Source of the DNA: Hydrangea macrophylla
Lineage: Eukaryota; Streptophyta; Magnoliopsida; Cornales; Hydrangeaceae
Assembly (NCBI GenBank): GCA_033977485.1
Contig: CM066984.1
Span: 34,205,501-34,269,500, forward strand
Direction of reading: 5' to 3'
Length of the DNA stretch: 64,000 bases
The notes under the pieces are model-generated. The model had not been told where the DNA came from. It did no database searches and saw nothing but the letters and a program-made list of their open reading frames with translations. Within the stretch, counting starts at the first letter, position 1. Each line of letters begins with the position of its first letter. Shown here piece by piece: positions 10,817-22,646 of the stretch. The translations under genes and the position numbers were made by a program.

Positions 10817-12473
10817 CTTTCGACGGTTTGGAAAGGGATGAAATTTTCCCCAAGTTTGGACGCTTCTCATGCTGATGCCTTGACCGGTGTAGTAATGGTG
10901 TTTGGTACTCCTGCTTGTATTGGCATGCTCTTTATAATTTGATTTGAAAATTTTATTAGTCACTATTGACTTACACATTTGAGACTACAACAGACTCAAA
11001 AACTTGACAGACATTGACGCACGAGGACGACACATTTGACACCAAAATGAAACAAGGTCGACTTGTCAAAACTTAATGTGCTTTTGTCATAAATGATGTA
11101 CCATTTCTCTTTTGTGTTTACTTCTCTCCTTAACGTGGCATCACTTTGATGGTGAATCTTATTTTTGAAAATTCCTCCCTGCTGATCTAATCAATTTCTT
11201 TGCTTCTCTCAAGATGTGCTTTGAATTAGTGCCTTAGCTTATGGAATGAAAGACACTCCATTTCCATCTGTTCAAGACAATGTTCTTGAAGGCTTACCAT
11301 TGGTGTATAGGGATCAGGTGGCAAACGAAGTTTGCCCCTAGTTTGAAGGGCATGAAGTGGGATCGGTAGGCAAACGAGGCAAATGACCGAAGTTTGCCCC
11401 TAGTTTGGAGGAAGGTTCATTGGAGGTTTTGGGCAAATGAGGTAGGTGACCGAAGTTTGCCCCTTGTGCGAAGGGTAGATAGTAAAAGTCAGGCAAACGA
11501 GGCGGGTAGCCGAAGTTTGCCCCTAGTGTGGAAGGTGATTTTCTGGCTTGAGGCATGGACCGTGACTTTAATCTCTCAAATGCTCATAACTTTTGCCTAG
11601 GCACCAGTGAGGTGACCTAGCAAGCTCTTTTCTCTCTTTTGTTATTGCTCACTTTGGATTTAACTCTAATTTTTGCCTAGGCGTCCGTTTGGATTTTCGA
11701 CCTAGCGAGCCATCCTTCTTTTTTTCTTTTTTAAAAGTCTGCCTACGTACCCCCAAGTGGGGATCAGGTCCAACGTAGTTCGGGCATGGTTGGGAAGAAG
11801 CGGGTTGATTTTTGGGTAGGTGGGGTGACCGAACCGATGCGGTTGCCTACGTATCCCCGAGTGGGAATCAGGTCGAGCGTAGTTCAAGGCAAGGCTTGAA
11901 GGAAATTGGTTTGATTATGATGGTGTTGACCGAACCGATGTGGTTGCCTACGTATCCCCGAGTGGGAATCAGGTCGAGCGTAGTTCAAGGCAAGGCTTGA
12001 AATAAGGGGTTTGAGGTATGAGGGTTTTTCAAACCAATCGTCAAAGAAGTTCAAACTTGAGCCACTTGTGGTAGCTTTGAATAAAAAAGATTCAGTTTCA
12101 ATCTCCCTTTCTTTTCTTTTTTTTTTTTTTTCTTTTTCTTTTGTTTTGAGGATTGATCTTTTTCTCTTTTGCCTAGCCAGTCAATTTTTGCTTTTCATGT
12201 AGTTGATTCTTGCAAGATCCTTCAATCACAATCTCAGAATTCCAGAATGTGCATGTCAGCTCTCGGAATTTATTTGTGGTCATTCCGTGCCTTTTGAAAT
12301 GTGATCTTGGCACGTTCTTAAGATGTATCTTGAAGCGTATGATTCTCTTATTTGTTTCATCAAAATTTTCTCAAACATTTTGACTGGCTAGGGTCAGATT
12401 TTGGAAATCAACACCTTTTTCAGCTCTAACTTTTGCCTGGGTGTCCTTTCGGGTTTTCAACCTAGCGAGCTTT

Positions 12474-12507
<34 letters not shown>

Positions 12508-13162
12508 AAAGTGGAGATGAAACTCATTGAAATGTTTGACTACCATCAAGGACCAAGTCTGCACAGGTTCGCATGGCTATCAATTGGGTCGGGCCCAAGG
12601 CTTTGAAATGGTAGAAATGGTGGAAAGGGTGTTGGGCAAGCCCCAAGTTAGTTCCAAGCATGTCTTTTCAAGATTGAGGCAAGAGAATCTTTAAATTCTT
12701 AAAGTAAGACTATTCAATTCCAGCTCTTCATCAGTGTCAGCGTGAAATCGATTTTAACCTTTCAAGATTCTTTTTGTTTTGTTATAGAAAAATTATTACC
12801 AGAGTAATATCCATGGTAATTTGAAAAGTGACACTTCAGTCTAGTGATTCATGCATCTATGACTAGGCACATCATATTAGGCAAAATGAGACTTCATTCC
12901 ATCAGTAAAGAAGGATTACAGACTCATTAACAACTCGGTGACAGACAGACTCGATCACAAGACTAAACTTGAAATAGACAAACACACAACAGACTCGACT
13001 GGACTCGACCCGGTCTCAAATGGAATGTCACAGTGACTCATTTATTCTTTTTATTTCTTTTTTTTTTCTAAAGAGCATCTTCATTTGGTTTTCTAGCAAG
13101 AGTTCCAAACACCATCACTTCACCGGCACAGGTTCAACATTCATGGGCCTCAGCGAAGGGGA
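10817..13162. other. Ogre-like 3' non-coding region with short repeat families
   Basis: No coding sequence is seen. About 11,325-11,530 holds four copies of a block with 'gaccgaagtttgcccctagt', about 60 bp apart. From 11,740 to 12,005 there are three copies of a block with 'gcctacgtatccccgagtgg'; a related copy lies at 8811. A third family ('ttttgcctaggcgtcc' to 'cctagcgagc') occurs near 11,593, 11,672 and 12,428. Long T tracts lie at 12,113-12,131 and 12,474-12,506. ORFs at 11338, 11394, 11702 and 11812 are by-products of these repeats. Confidence 0.75.
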
Positions 13163-14467
13163 TCATTCGAACGGATAGGTCAAGGGTTGGTCCAGACCGA
13201 GGTAGTGGATTGGATTAGGGTGCGGCGCATCATCTAAGAGATCCTGAATTGAGTGACGGAGCCTCTTACAGTTGTCGGTCTCATGGCCTTGGTCTTGGTG
13301 GTAATCACAATACTTGGATTCATTGTACCCAGGAGGTGGGTGATTAGGAGGCTTACTAGGCTCCAAAGGTACAAGGTGGCCCTTTTGAACAAGCTGATTG
13401 AGAGCGGAGGATAAGCTCATGTCAAGTGGTGTGAAGACTCTTTGGTTTCCTTTCTTGTGCCTCTTACTGCAGTCATTTTGGCTTGATGATGGGCTTAAGG
13501 CATTGACATCTAGGCTCTCTTGATCTTCACCAAAGGTATGGGGTCTCTTCTCCTTTTTCAGTGACCCAGCTCCATTGATCTTGCCTTCACAGATAGCATC
13601 CTCGATTCTAGTCCCAACCTCAAACAACTCTTCAAATGTTGAGATGGATTGGTAGAATAGTTTTTCATGGTATACCGGTTGCAGGTTCTTGACCAGCATA
13701 CGTACTTGCTCTTTCTCAGCAGGCCTGTGGATCATTTGGGCTACTTTATTCCTCCATCTGCTCAAGAATGCAGCGAAGGACTCATTGAAATTCTGCCTGG
13801 TAGTTTCCAGATCTCGGATGGTGACATCAAGCTCTTGGTTGTAGGAGTAATGATCAATGAAAGTTCTAGCAACATCTTCCCAAACTCGGGTCTTGGAAGT
13901 TTCAAGGGTTAGGAACCAGGATAGTGCGGCTTTTTGGAGGGTTTGAGGGAACAGCATAGCTATGTGCTCATGGGTGCAGCCCATTGACTGAAAAATGCTC
14001 ATACAAAACTTCACGTGGCTCTTCGGATTTCCAGTTCCATCAAAACGGTCGATTTCAGGCATCTTGAAGTTCTCGGGTAGCCTCACCTTGTTGGGCTCAA
14101 ACAATCCTTCCAGATCTAACATGTAATCGTCGACTCCCTTACTCTTCCTTAGTATGTTCTCAAGCTTGTCGACCTTGTCCATTTTCTCTTGAAGCTTTTT
14201 CTCATATACAGGCGGCGGGACCTCTTGAAACCGTTCTTCTTCCCCATTGTTCTCGGGAGGCGGTCCAAATCTAGGCGGTGGTGGTGGCATGAACCCTTGT
14301 GGTGGTGGGAACCTAGGTGGGTACTGTGGTTGCTGTTGTCGGAACTCTTCCATAAATTTCAGGACTTGAGTCAGCCGATCTGACTGTTGATTTATTAATT
14401 CAGTGACCTTGGCTTCCAAAGTTTCCTGATTCATGTTGAATTTTCTCGGCGGACTAATTCTAACCAA
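13163..14467 (-). CDS. gag: Gag protein of Tat/Ogre-like retrotransposon
   Basis: This is an intact 434-residue ORF. Order: short N-terminal helix-prone region; Pro-rich segment (about 46-72, with PPPPPRFGPPP); charged coiled-coil-like stretch (about 87-110); retrotransposon gag domain (about 140-300), with FDGTGNPKSHVKFC and the Trp-containing AALSWFLTL typical of gypsy gag; and near the C terminus the knuckle-like YCDYHQDQGHETDNC seen in Tat-lineage gag proteins. Gag builds the cytoplasmic virus-like particle. It lies about 1.26 kb downstream of the primer-binding site in element sense. No protease or polymerase follows it, so particles could only be used in reverse transcription with enzymes from another element. 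The absence of stops or shifts fits a recent insertion. Confidence 0.9.
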   Translation of the reverse strand: MVRISPPRKFNMNQETLEAKVTELINQQSDRLTQVLKFMEEFRQQQPQYPPRFPPPQGFMPPPPPRFGPPPENNGEEERFQEVPPPVYEKKLQEKMDKVDKLENILRKSKGVDDYMLDLEGLFEPNKVRLPENFKMPEIDRFDGTGNPKSHVKFCMSIFQSMGCTHEHIAMLFPQTLQKAALSWFLTLETSKTRVWEDVARTFIDHYSYNQELDVTIRDLETTRQNFNESFAAFLSRWRNKVAQMIHRPAEKEQVRMLVKNLQPVYHEKLFYQSISTFEELFEVGTRIEDAICEGKINGAGSLKKEKRPHTFGEDQESLDVNALSPSSSQNDCSKRHKKGNQRVFTPLDMSLSSALNQLVQKGHLVPLEPSKPPNHPPPGYNESKYCDYHQDQGHETDNCKRLRHSIQDLLDDAPHPNPIHYLGLDQPLTYPFE

Positions 14468-15728
14468 ATGACTGCTCGAACTTCTGACCCAGGATGGGGA
14501 TCTCAGTGGCTGATTTTGGGAATCTACAATGACCTATAGATTTGAGAGGAGTGTATCAGATTCTGATAGTGATGACTAGAGAGACAATGACAGTGAGGTT
14601 AAGGAAGATGGACTGACTTATGTACAGACTGACTGAGATAGTGTGCACAGACTGATGAGAATGGTGCATGCACATGGGACAAACATGAGGATGTAAGCCC
14701 TAATCTATGTGATGCTCCTATTTCTAACAGATAGCAGCTAAACAAATAAGGTCCTAGCCATACAGAGTGTGCTAACCTTACTTTCTAGTATGATCACCAA
14801 GGGATAACATGGATTTCCCAGATACTTCGGGAATTTTGGACAGAGTTTCTGGGAGAAACTGGTCAATATGGTTATATCTGGGATATCTGGGCAGAGTTTC
14901 TGGGGGAAACTGGTAAGTATGGTTATATCTGGGATATCTGGGCAGAGTTTCTGGGAGAAACTGGTCAATGTGGTTATATCTGGGATATTTGGACAGAGTT
15001 TCTGGGGGAAACTGGTAAGTATGGTTATATTTGGGATATCTGGGCAGAGTTTCTGGGGGAAACTGGTAAGTATGGTTATATCTGGGATATCTGGGCAGAG
15101 TTTCTGGGAGAAATTGGTGAGTATGGTTATAGTGATCATACTTTCTAGCAGGTTTTCATACTCCTATGTCTCAAGACCGACAAACAAGGTTTGCGGTGTA
15201 TATCTTTGTGAACATGGGGCAGACATCCTTGTCATGGTGCCTAGGCAGGTCAACCCAATGTGGTTACATGTGAGTGATTGCCTTGGGAACCATAAGAAAG
15301 AGGTTCTGTTCTATGCCACATAAGCGTCTACACCGCGCAGGTAATCCCGTCAGGGCATACAGCAGTTATATCATATTGTCCTATCTGAAAAGATAAATGA
15401 ACAGTCCTATGAAAGGTTCTACAGGAATCTATATGCAAAGGCTGGGTTTAGTCAAAAAAGGGTCCGTTGACGAGAGTTCCAATATACCGTCAGAGAGACA
15501 GTACGGAGGTTTTTTACTCTTTTTGATATACCTTGGAAGGTACAGTATCAACGGTGACTTGTGCCCTGGCACAGCAAGACCTGAACAATGTCAGCGCCGC
15601 GTTTCAGACACAGTCGGAGGGGGGAAAATGCAAGAGTGTAATGCGGTGAACCAAACACAGTAAAAAGATGATTTTAAGGATGCTTCTTATGAGTCAAACC
15701 TCTGTATTATTTTGTTTTAAAATAAAAA
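14468..15728 (-). other. 5' leader of the Ogre-like element
   Basis: This is the untranslated leader between primer-binding site and gag, with a 51-bp tandem array in its middle part. The ORFs here (15397 + and those through the array) have no domain. Ogre elements can carry an extra ORF in this position, but I see no convincing one here. Confidence 0.6.
14826..15135. repeat. 51-bp tandem repeat in the leader
   Basis: About six copies occur with a period of exactly 51 bp, judged by 'gtttctggg' recurring from 14845 at 51-bp steps to 15100. Copies differ at a few bases (ggtcaat/ggtaagt, gggaga/ggggga). Because 51 is divisible by three, both strands give repetitive ORFs (14738-15139 and 14868-15323) that are not genes. 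Confidence 0.93.
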
Positions 15729-15746
15729 TCCCCAGTGGAGTCGCCA
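15729..15746 (-). other. Primer-binding site of the Ogre-like element
   Basis: In element sense TGGCGACTCCACTGGGGA starts three bases after the 5' LTR ends. This is the form known from Ogre elements, which prime from tRNA-Arg. It fixes the element's orientation as minus. Confidence 0.8.
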
Positions 15747-15749
15747 GAT

Positions 15750-18700
15750 TGTGGATACCGGGAATCAGACCACTTCTCTTATTTGAGATTGTTTTGAAAT
15801 TGATTTGAATCAAAGAAAGAAAATAGGTCTGTTGAAAACAGATATAGAGTCGCCACTTGGTCTTTAAGGAACCAAGAAACCTAATTTTGACTCACCCAAA
15901 TGGATAAAGGGCACCGGCCCTTCATAACCAAAGAACTTGGTTCGGGGTTTTGGTACGAGAGAGGAAGGAGCCTTTGTCGCGACTAAAACACCCTCAACTC
16001 GCCCCATCTTTCGACGGGCCTCAATTAGCATCCAAATAATCATCTTATACTATGTATGGTTCGGCAATTAATACTATGATAGTATATTACATTACATAAG
16101 AAACTTGAAAATGGAAGATCTAAAGATAAAATATCATTCATAAGATCTTAATCAAATATCATGCAATGTAAAGTGAAAGATCACACAAATAAACCTAGGA
16201 AAAATCGTCTAATCATGTATCAGATAATAAAGTTTTCCTAATCTAAAGGGACATGAATTGTTCTTGAAACAAATAAATCAAAGAAAGTAAAATATACTTA
16301 GCAAACTAGTATGATGCATGTTAATCTTTGAGAAAAGAAGATTTCTCAATCCCCGGGATGGATGAGAAAGGACGATTAGATCGAGGGGAAGCATGAACGT
16401 GTGATCAAGTTCATCCCTTATAATCTTCTTAGATTAAGAGTTACAAAAACCCCAAATCTTGCATGAATGCATTGTATGTATCTAAAAATGTGCAAAGGTT
16501 GTAGTGTGTTTTGTGTACATGGATTTCTAAGATGACTTAGAAGTCTAAAATGTGCATGAATGAATGGATTAAATAAACATGGGATATATACAAATGTAGT
16601 ATGAACTACTTCCTAAGATATGAGCTAATTTGGAATGCATATAAGCATTAAATCAAAGAATGAAAGTTAAGGTATGCTTGCTGTGAATAGTGGACAGAAC
16701 AGTAGCATCATCTTTGGAAATTTGAAAAGAGAGGTTAGGAATGTTTTCAATGCATGATTTTTTATGGAGATGTTCCTTATTGTGTCTAGAACACTACCCA
16801 AAAGTCCAATCTTGAATATCTATCACAGATTTAGAGAAATTATATAAACAATAGAGGTCACTCAGAAACAGAGTTCGTACTGTCGACTGAAATGTTAAAA
16901 AATCTTAGAAAATGAAAACGAATGATCTAGAGGCCCATTTTATACAGAAAGTTCCCTAAGACATTGAATTTTAAGGGAAAAATAAGTTAGGACCACCCCT
17001 TTTGGAAAAGTTTTCTGGAAAATAGGTCGTAAGTTGTCCTAGCTGCTGTGACAGCAAAAACAGAATGTTTGGAAGGAATATTGGGATCCAAATGGACCAT
17101 TTTCAAGTACTTCCAAGTCAAACCAAAAATCATGGGTGTTCTCCAATGAGTTAGGAAGACTTTCCAAGTGGCCTTGCATCCATATGTTGAGTATTGAGTT
17201 CTAGAGAAATCTTTGAACTCAACTCACTCACTGTTTTGACTCATTGTTTTGAAGATTTTGGAGAAAACAAAGTTTTGTTTCTTGCAACCAAATGAGAGGG
17301 ATTGAGAGGGGTTTTGAAATAAATGTTTTGAAAGCACATTTTCAATACTCAATAAGGATTATAGCCACTTAAAATGTCAACATTAAACTCATCATCAAGA
17401 ACCTCCAAGATTGTTGGAGAGATTTATTTTTATTTTTGAACATAACTTCAATACATTTCAAGAATACCTTGGAAGTATTGAGGTTATGATCATCATCTAT
17501 CAAACATGTTTTTGAGGTCAAGAGCTACTATCCATAAGGATTCACTCACCCCAAACTTCATGTCATCACTTAGATGATGATGAACTAGTAAGTAAATAAA
17601 GAAAAGAAAAAGAAATGAGATAAGGAGAGATGAACATATATATAATCAAAGCAAGTAAATAGCAATCAATAGATGATAATCAATGTGATTTTGGACTTGT
17701 AGCTTGGTGTTTCACTCATAGATTTTGACATTTGGACATGGAAGTAGCTTCCTATCTCATGAATGCTCAAGAATGAGGGTTGTAGTGGACTTTGAATGTG
17801 AAGTATATAGAAGGATGATGGAAGAAAACAAGAATAAAACTCACTTTCTTATGAAAAATCAATGGGAGAAGCTCCCTTTCTCTCTTCTAAACCTATCTCT
17901 ATCTCTCTTCTTCTCTACAACTTTTCAAGCTTTGCACTTGGCCCCCCCAAAATGAAGAGCAATGGGGGGTTTAAATAGGCCAATTTGGGGTGGTTTTGGG
18001 GTTTTAGAAGTACTCCCATTGGTCCCAAACAACTGTGAACATAAAACTATGTCGTTTTGGCTTTCAATTAATCAAATTGGACCCCCAAAAAAATTACAAA
18101 AATGGACTCTGCGAGGGATGAGTGCCGCAGCGGCACTGGGCCAGTGCCGCGGCGGCAGTGGGCTAGTGCCGCGGCAGCACTGCTCCTCAGACGCCCAGAA
18201 ATTTACGTTTAGGCCCCCAGAGGTTTCGGTATTCGCGAAAAGGCCCTATTTTGTCCGAAATTCACAGAAAATGCATACGAACTCCAAATTGAGGTTGTGA
18301 TATACCGTTGGAAAGGTAATGGAGTCTACTTTACATAAAAAATAGTTCGGGGATAGGTCACTTTGAAAAGTTTTGCGGTATTCGCGATAAAAGCTGATTT
18401 GATCGCCTTTTTCACCTTCGGAAATTCAAAATAAATTCGTTTTAAATCCAGGAATTATGTGCGATATACCGTTGGAAAGCTATTGACCTCTAGTATCCAT
18501 GAAAAATATTTAAAAATTGTTTCGGTGCCCCGATTCCAAAGTCAAATCTTGGTCAAACTGGTCAAACCTGGGATTCCCGGGAAGTTCTGGGAACCTCCGG
18601 GAGCTCCTAGGAGCCGACGTTTTCGCGTGATTCTCTTTTAAAACTCATTTTAATACTTTTCTAATGATTCCGGTGAATTCGGACGATTTCGGTCAAACTT

Positions 18701-19037
18701 GGTCAAACTCTGGTCAAACCTGGTCAAACCTTGGTCAAACCGGTCAACGGGGACTTTCGGGGAACTTCCGGGACTTCCGGGGGTCTCTGGGAGCTGACGA
18801 TTTCATCCAATTTTACTTAAAAACTCATTTTATCATTTTTATTACGACATAGCATGTTTTCAGAATTTTGGGACCAAATCTGGGAGTCTTCGGGCTTTCA
18901 GGGGTATTTTGGTCATTCTGAGCATTCTGAGAGATAGAGCTGACTTCCAAGAGTCCTTTTGAGTCTTTTACGATCATTGTGAACCACCAAGCTATGGGTC
19001 TCCTAAATCTGATAGCCGACAAAATGGGGTGTCTACA
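15750..19037 (-). repeat. 5' LTR of the Ogre-like element
   Basis: It has the same length and text as the LTR at 5348-8635, with the same ends and motif clusters. ORF products within it (for example those starting at 17725 and 17962) are identical to those of the other LTR, consistent with very little time since insertion. Confidence 0.92.
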
Positions 19038-19042
19038 GCATC

Positions 19043-19351
19043 CATAATCATGCAATAGTTTGATTCAAACACAACTTTAAAACCTTTATCACATAATTGA
19101 CTAATGCTCAACAAGTTATGTCTTAGACCATCAACTAATAACACATTTTCAATGGTTAAAGAGGAGTTCTTACCAACATTGCCTATACCAATGATTTTCT
19201 TTGGAGTTGTCTCCGAAGGTGACATTTGTCTAGAGCATCCACTATCCAACAACCACCTATCCTTGCTTAAGGACTTTAAGCATACATAAAAAACAAGCTT
19301 AAGTGATCCTCTTTGGCACCCAATATTTGTTGGGTCCACTTTTGTTAGCAA
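19043..19351 (-). pseudogene. Copia A aspartic protease region
   Basis: Minus-strand reading gives DRWLLDSGCSRQMSPSETT, with the DSG active site of retroviral-type aspartic proteases in its copia form (DSGCS). It is followed by IGIGNVGKNSS and LLSISQLCDKGFKVVF, leading into GAG-pre-integrase. The frame ends at the GCATC duplication of the Ogre-like insertion and resumes sensibly at 5342. The enzyme would cleave Gag-Pol in the particle. The upstream gag-protease linker is out of frame with it. Confidence 0.8.
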
Positions 19352-22300
19352 AGGGAGGTGTGGTTACCTTTTCAATCCAAACCATAGTGATCTTCCTTCT
19401 ATTTGGGAATTTGTAGTTCACATGCCCCTTTCTCAGCAATAATGACAAGTTACATGAGGATTGAAATTGCTTGATGTGGATCCCTTTGAGAAAATGCTTT
19501 GATGAGAATTGTTTGAAGAGCTTGACCAAGATAAAGCAATGCTAGTGAAGAAATTGTTGTATTTCTTTTCCTTATAGGTGGGATTGCAACCCAAACCGAC
19601 TTTATCAAAATGCATCTTTGTTTTCCCAAATGCATGTTCAAATTAAATTGTTCTCCATAAGTGAATTTTGCTAATGTTTTGGTCAAGTCTTCAACTTGCT
19701 TCTTTAACTCAACATTTTCCTTTTCAAAGTCATTTGTAGGATTTTTTTCCTGAAGATAGCATTTCATTTTCTTTTCTCAAAGACTCATTTTGTCATTTCA
19801 ATTCACTAAGTTCATTTGAAAGTAAGGAGAAATTCTTTTTGAGAGTAAGGTACTTGGTTCTCAAGTTTTCCAATTCCTCATGCAATTCATCAAAAGCATT
19901 TTGAAGCTTATCATAGTTATGAGAATCATTACAAGAATCATAGTTAGAATCTACCTCATCACTTTCGTGTGCCATAAGATAAATGTTTGCAACTTCATCA
20001 TCGCTTGACTCATTTTCGGATGAGTCATTGTCAGAATCATCCCAAGTTGTTGCCTTCATTGCTTTTTAGCACTTTTCTTGAAGTTCTTCTTTAACAATGG
20101 GCAATCGGCTTTGATGTGTTCGGGCTTTTTGCACTTGAAACAAATAATTGTTCCTTCTTGGTATCATTTTCTTTGTGTCCCCTTCTTCCGAAAGTTTTGT
20201 CTTTCCTCAAGAACCTTTTGAGTTTGTGAGTGATCATGGCTATTTGATCATCTCTATCACTATCATCATCTTGGCCATTTGAAGCTTTTAGACCCAAGTT
20301 CTTCCTCTTGTCTTCATTATCGAAGATGGCCAATTCCATTTCATGAGTGATGAGAGATCCCATAAGTTGTTTAATTGAAAGCTTGCAAGTACATTTGCTT
20401 CTCGAACCGTCGTGACCTTTGGTTATTAATGCTTCGGTAGAGACCTAAGCCCTTTCTCAATCATTTCTTTGTTAGGAGAAGCTCTACCAAGTTTTTCAAG
20501 CTATTAATGATAGTAGTAAAGCAAGTAGACATTTTACTAATAGTTTCATTTGGAAGTATTTTGAACATTTCATAAGATTGAACAAGTAAGCTAATCTTAG
20601 ACTTCTTGACTTGGTTGATTCCTTCATGTGTGACTTCTAATTAATCCCAAATTTATTTAGCGGATTCACAAGAGGAAATCTTATTGTACTCATTTAGGTA
20701 TAAACCATAATAGAAGAGATTCATGGTCATAGTATTCATTTTAATGAGTCTCTTGTGACTATCAACATATTCATCTTCTATTTTAGGAACAACATCGGTG
20801 CCTACAATCTTTGTAGGTATGTGGGGTCCTTTGACTATGACTTGCCATAAATCAAAGTCTTGAGCAATAATGTAAATTGACACGGATAAAAATGTGTGCG
20901 GTCTTGTACAACACCCAAGTATAGGTGATCATGGAAGTAATAAAGTTCTGGTAAGATCAGGTCGAACCCAAGGGAAGGAATAGGGAGAATGTCTGCTAAG
21001 TTACAACCTAAAGAAAAGGAAAACATGAATGTAGGAGTGGAAGTGCACTAACAAATCCTAATGTATTAAATTAAACTAAATAATAAACTAAAGTATAGAG
21101 AAACATAATAATGAAACAGATAAATTGAAGGTGTTGGGAACACGTGAATCTCTATCGACTCTAACCATCTACCATGCATACTCATTATCGGGTTATGGAG
21201 TTCATCTTCTTCAACATTCTGTATTTTCTATTAATAAAAGAATCAACAGCTTTTACATTAACCATGTTGTTATTGACATGACTAATGTGTAACTAAGCCA
21301 TCTATGGTGAATTATAAAGTATAGTGTAGCAGTTTAAATCAATGGTTGAGACTTGCACTCTAAATGGTGGTAGCATTCAAAGTGGTTTGCAAAAATCATT
21401 GAAGAAAATGATCTTAAGGGTTAGGTTCTAAAATCAGTTTGACAAATAAAACTTGGTGGATCACAGGTTGAACAAAATTTTAAAACAGAAAGTCTTGGAA
21501 TGCTTAAAAGATTCATCTCAAGGTTTTCCCTTCCAATCGATTGTATATACACAATTGATTTGATGGGGTCACTCCCAATCGATTAAACTAGGTCCAATTG
21601 ATTAGGTAGGGCTCCTATATATTCCATCGAACTTGGTCCGATCAATTGAATGGGGATTTTCTATAGATTACATGGCAGATGCTGGGAATCAACGTTTCAT
21701 CACATATTCTCAACTTCTAAACTCCAGAAACATGATAAAACAATTGCAAAAATAGTAAATTAGAGCAATCATAACGTCCAAACTTATAAACAATTACATA
21801 AAGATAAAGGAAAAGAAAAACCTAGATATAATCTAAAATTAACTTGAAATCAACTTAAATCTTGAGTGCAATACTGGAAAAGAGGAAAAAGAACATTAAC
21901 TACTCGTAAACTAACCCTAAAACTGTTGTTTTTCGAATTCTGAAGTGTCTCCCTTCGTCTACTATCATAATAGGTTATTTATAGGGTTTCTCTAGGTTGT
22001 GCACAACTTTCTAGAAAAGTCACTTTCAAACGATTGAACATTTTCAATCAATTGAAAGTGTGTTTAATCGATTGAACTTCATTACTTTTGATAGCTTAGC
22101 GCACTGCTAGGAGAATGGCCATATCTCTTGACTCGGTCCTCAGATTGACCTCTGGTTTGTGACCACATAACCATAATTCATAGATCTACATTTTATATTT
22201 GTTGATAAATCTTCCAATTCGAAGGTCTTCAATGTCAAAAATGGCATTTTCTCAGCTGCTTCTGTTATTTTCTCCACCATAATCACTTTCCTTTAGCTCC

Positions 22301-22588
22301 ACTTCATTGAACTGCATTCTAATACTTGTAAAATAATGTACAAACATAAGTTTTAGCATTAACACAATAAAAAGAACATTTTTGATTAGAATGGACCTAA
22401 ATCTAGGGACTTGAGGATAAAAGTATGCATAAAAGACCATGTAATATGCTATGAATATGTGATTTCTACCTCTAATCATAAATTCTCATCCTATTTTTCA
22501 AATAAGCATAGTTGGTTCCATTAAAATAGGGAGGTCTTTGGGATGATTGTCCCTCAACATAACTGATATTGGTAGTAATGTTTGTCAT
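19352..22588 (-). pseudogene. Copia A gag, interrupted by a solo LTR
   Basis: The likely start codon is at 22586-22588 in element sense, giving a protein that opens with a short motif ending NGTNYAYLKNRMRIY. The frame is broken by the solo LTR at 20878-22478 and resumes as IIAQDFDLWQVIVKGPHIPT, the conserved gag core of this copia type. Further on are HKLKRFLRKDKTFGRRG, an intact zinc knuckle CFKCKKPEHIKADC (about 20,100-20,150), an acidic Asp/Ser-rich stretch and a coiled coil (NAFDELHEELENLRTKYLTL, about 19,800-19,920). There are several frameshifts and stops. Gag would form the capsid. Confidence 0.75.
20878..22478 (-). repeat. Solo LTR, Athila-like family, 1601 bp
   Basis: It is flanked by perfect TAAAT duplications (20873-20877 and 22479-22483). 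In its own sense it starts TGATTAGAGGTAG and ends with CCGTGTCA. It resembles the LTRs at 40959-42569 and 35656-37304 in reverse orientation (for example 'ttttatgcatacttttatcc', 'gttaatgctaaaa', 'gtggagctaaag'). A TATA box in LTR sense (CTATAAATAA) lies at 21975-21984. Palindromes of the AATCGATT type cluster on both sides of it (21533-21648 and 22027-22076). It inserted in Copia A gag. Confidence 0.9.
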
Positions 22589-22630
22589 GTGATCTTAACT
22601 CAAAGATTTATAAAATCAATACAAGATCCC

Positions 22631-22644
22631 AAGCTCTCATACCA
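22631..22644 (-). other. Primer-binding site of Copia A
   Basis: In element sense TGGTATGAGAGCTT, next to the LTR end, is a one-base variant of the initiator tRNA-Met site TGGTATCAGAGC used by most plant copia elements. Confidence 0.8.
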
Positions 22645-22646
22645 AT

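Larger units (their letters stand above)
5348..19037 (-). mobile_element. Complete gag-only Tat/Ogre-like LTR retrotransposon
   Basis: This 13,690-bp element is flanked by GCATC (5343-5347 and 19038-19042). Its two LTRs are each 3288 bp, with a constant offset of 10,402 and no indel seen; the one difference I noticed is at 5365 versus 15767. In element sense the order is 5' LTR (15750-19037), primer-binding site matching tRNA-Arg type Ogre sites, leader with 51-bp repeats, gag (13163-14467), a long repeat-rich 3' region, polypurine tract, and 3' LTR (5348-8635). No protease, reverse transcriptase or integrase motif appears in the 7.1 kb between the LTRs. It is therefore non-autonomous but recent, and sits inside Copia A. 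Confidence 0.9.

Noticed and set aside
11338..12000. ORFs with repeated peptides
   Set aside because: By-products of short tandem blocks in the non-coding 3' region of the Ogre-like element.
14738..15323. Repetitive ORFs of 133 and 151 codons on opposite strands
   Set aside because: Both are produced by the 51-bp tandem repeat, whose length is a multiple of three.
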